Source of the DNA: Harmothoe impar
Taxonomy: Eukaryota > Annelida > Polychaeta > Phyllodocida > Polynoidae
Reading direction: 5' to 3'
NCBI GenBank assembly: GCA_947462335.1
Contig: OX381721.1
Location: 34,522,303-34,586,302 of the forward strand
Length of the DNA: 64,000 nt
Below the pieces are notes generated by a model. It saw only the letters and a program-made list of their open reading frames with translations, ran no database searches and was not told where the DNA came from. Below are positions 62,930 to 64,000 of the stretch, piece by piece (position 1 is the first letter of the stretch; the number at the start of each line of letters is the position of its first letter). Made by a program: the position numbers and the translations under genes.

Positions 62930-63140
62930 TAATGGTTGCATGATGTTTCATGTTCATGTTCATCAGTGCATACTGGGCGAGTAACTCGCCGGTGCTGCAT
63001 TGATGCATTATAATGTTGCATATTCCAGAGTGTATCGAGCTTGTAAGCAGGGCATGATGCATGAATGAAGCCCCTGTGAGTCACTCACCAGTGCTGCATT
63101 CATGCATCATGATGATACAGGATATAATGCATTAGCCCTT
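62930..63140. mobile_element. Double-palindrome MITE
   Basis: AACCCTTTAATGGTTGCATGATG at left; core 1 TGGGCGAGTAACTCGCCGGTGCTGCATTGATGCATTAT; core 2 CTGTGAGTCACTCACCAGTGCTGCATTCATGCATCATGATG. Confidence 0.75.
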
Positions 63141-63378
63141 TCAGGACGGCATGATGCCTTGATGCATCATGCCCTTGGTCAACATGATGCATGAATGCAG
63201 CCCTGGTGAGTAACTCGCCAGTGCTGCATTCAAGTATCATGCCGACCCTATGGGGTTGAGACACGCGATGATGCACCAATGCAGCACCGGCGAGTTACTC
63301 CCCAGGGCTGCATCGGTGCATCATGACGACAAATGTCAACTTTTAGTGACATATGTCCTTAAAGGGTTAAAGCGCTTT
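63130..63378. mobile_element. Double-palindrome MITE, almost consensus
   Basis: Left GCCCTTTCAGGACGGCATGATGCCTTGATG. Core 1 CAGCCCTGGTGAGTAACTCGCCAGTGCTGC; spacer CCGACCCTATGGGGTTGAGACACG; core 2 CACCGGCGAGTTACTCCCCAGGGCTGCATCGGTGCATCATGACGAC; right ATATGTCCTTAAAGGGTTAA. It overlaps the end of the previous copy, so the two sit head to tail. Confidence 0.8.
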
Positions 63379-63379
63379 G

Positions 63380-63800
63380 CGGTCCTCAAAGGGTTAATAG
63401 CAAAAAGGCTAATGATCAAGATGGAGTAGGGGTTGAATGGAGCAGAGTGGGACAGGAGGGGTCAGTCCACACCAGCATCAAGAGCCCTCAGGAGACTGTT
63501 TGTGTGTGGCATTAGATTCTCTGCACCAACCCTACATTCTGAGCAGAGATTGGCAGAGGAATTTACTTTTGGAAAACCACACTGTCTACAAAGTAATAGA
63601 TTCAGGCATCTACACACTCAGAAAAGTCATTATAGGCCATATAGGTCATTATAGGCCATAACACTTTGAGATAGGAGGGAGGGATTCATTAACACTTCAA
63701 CTAAATACACTGGAGGATGGGGCCTATATTAAAGGTGTGAAGTCTGGTTTATTTGAGATGTCACTGTAACTACTGGCCACAATTACAAGACTCCCACAGA
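63380..63800. other. No gene recognised
   Basis: TATAGGCCATATAGGTCATTATAGGCCATA duplication at 63631-63660; frames at 63433-63661 lack domain signature. Confidence 0.35.
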
Positions 63801-63807
63801 GAAAACA

Positions 63808-63862
63808 GTGACTTTCAGGTGAGAGTGGTTTTTAGCGACAATGATGTTGACTTTTCTGAGTA
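63808..63862. repeat. Solo arm of the AAAAGTGAG hairpin family
   Basis: GACTTTCAGGTGAGAGTGGTTTTTAGCGACAATGATGTTGACTTTTCTGAG resembles one arm of 11019-11138. Confidence 0.5.
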
Positions 63863-64000
63863 TGTAGGTTAGGTTCACCTTGCATTGGACAATCTTATCG
63901 AGTTCATAATTGAAGAGCTACACTGCATTACAGTTTGCGTGTACGCATTTTAAAGATGCTTGCGGCATATCTATAAGCATATCTAATTCCAGTAAATACC

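Overview
This is intron- and repeat-rich animal DNA with very little coding sequence. Long homopolymers and microsatellites, dozens of small palindromic (MITE-like) elements, a collagen first exon with a GT splice donor, and metazoan death domains all point to a metazoan nuclear genome. A marine invertebrate, perhaps a deuterostome such as amphioxus or a hemichordate, is my guess; no host gene here is diagnostic. No rRNA, tRNA or CRISPR array was recognised.

The outstanding feature is an intact 7,980-bp mobile element at 22674-30653. It starts AGTAGTATAG, ends in the reverse complement, has long inverted arms (about 553 bp left, about 1,087 bp right), and sits between perfect 6-bp direct repeats TTTATG (22668-22673 and 30654-30659). 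A 5'-AG terminus, long arms and a 6-bp duplication are the hallmarks of Polinton/Maverick elements. This one is about half the usual size, and I see no polymerase B, integrase, protease, ATPase or capsid gene. It carries minus-strand genes: a death-fold gene (28540-27073) with two death domains, the first split by a reading-frame change at a UGA; an unrecognised 283-aa protein (25836-24985); a 117-aa ORF (26792-26439); and a weaker 84-aa ORF. The inverted arms are packed with CCGGAAGT (ETS) fused to TGACGTCA (CRE), plus CCAAT boxes. The left arm also has three perfect CArG boxes (CCATATAAGG), giving modules built like immediate-early gene promoters. I read this as a non-autonomous Polinton-like element that has acquired cell-death-pathway genes.

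Left of it (1-22.6 kb) lie a degenerate ~62-bp minisatellite (1-480), GACA/GA and CT/CCCT microsatellites, one credible host exon (4917-5205, signal peptide plus start of a Gly-X-Y collagen helix), and many copies of a double-palindrome MITE. That MITE family, with core GGCGAGTAACTCGCC and ends CCCTTTAAGGNC..GNCCTTAAAGGG, has roughly 35 full or partial copies across the whole window.

Right of it (30.7-64 kb) are more MITE families. One has 4-bp target duplications and internal arrays of GACCGGGTGCCA; another is a GGGAGTC-rich foldback family. There is a 39-bp minisatellite (40.7-41.7 kb) with a related 50-bp minisatellite in opposite orientation (57.6-58.5 kb). At 56.0-57.2 kb, about 16 copies of the palindrome TTGACAGTT-AACTGTCAA recur about every 41 bp around a separate short minisatellite. 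Apart from the collagen exon and a tentative promoter/first exon at 46.86-47.03 kb, no convincing host gene was found; most long open frames here are by-products of tandem repeats.
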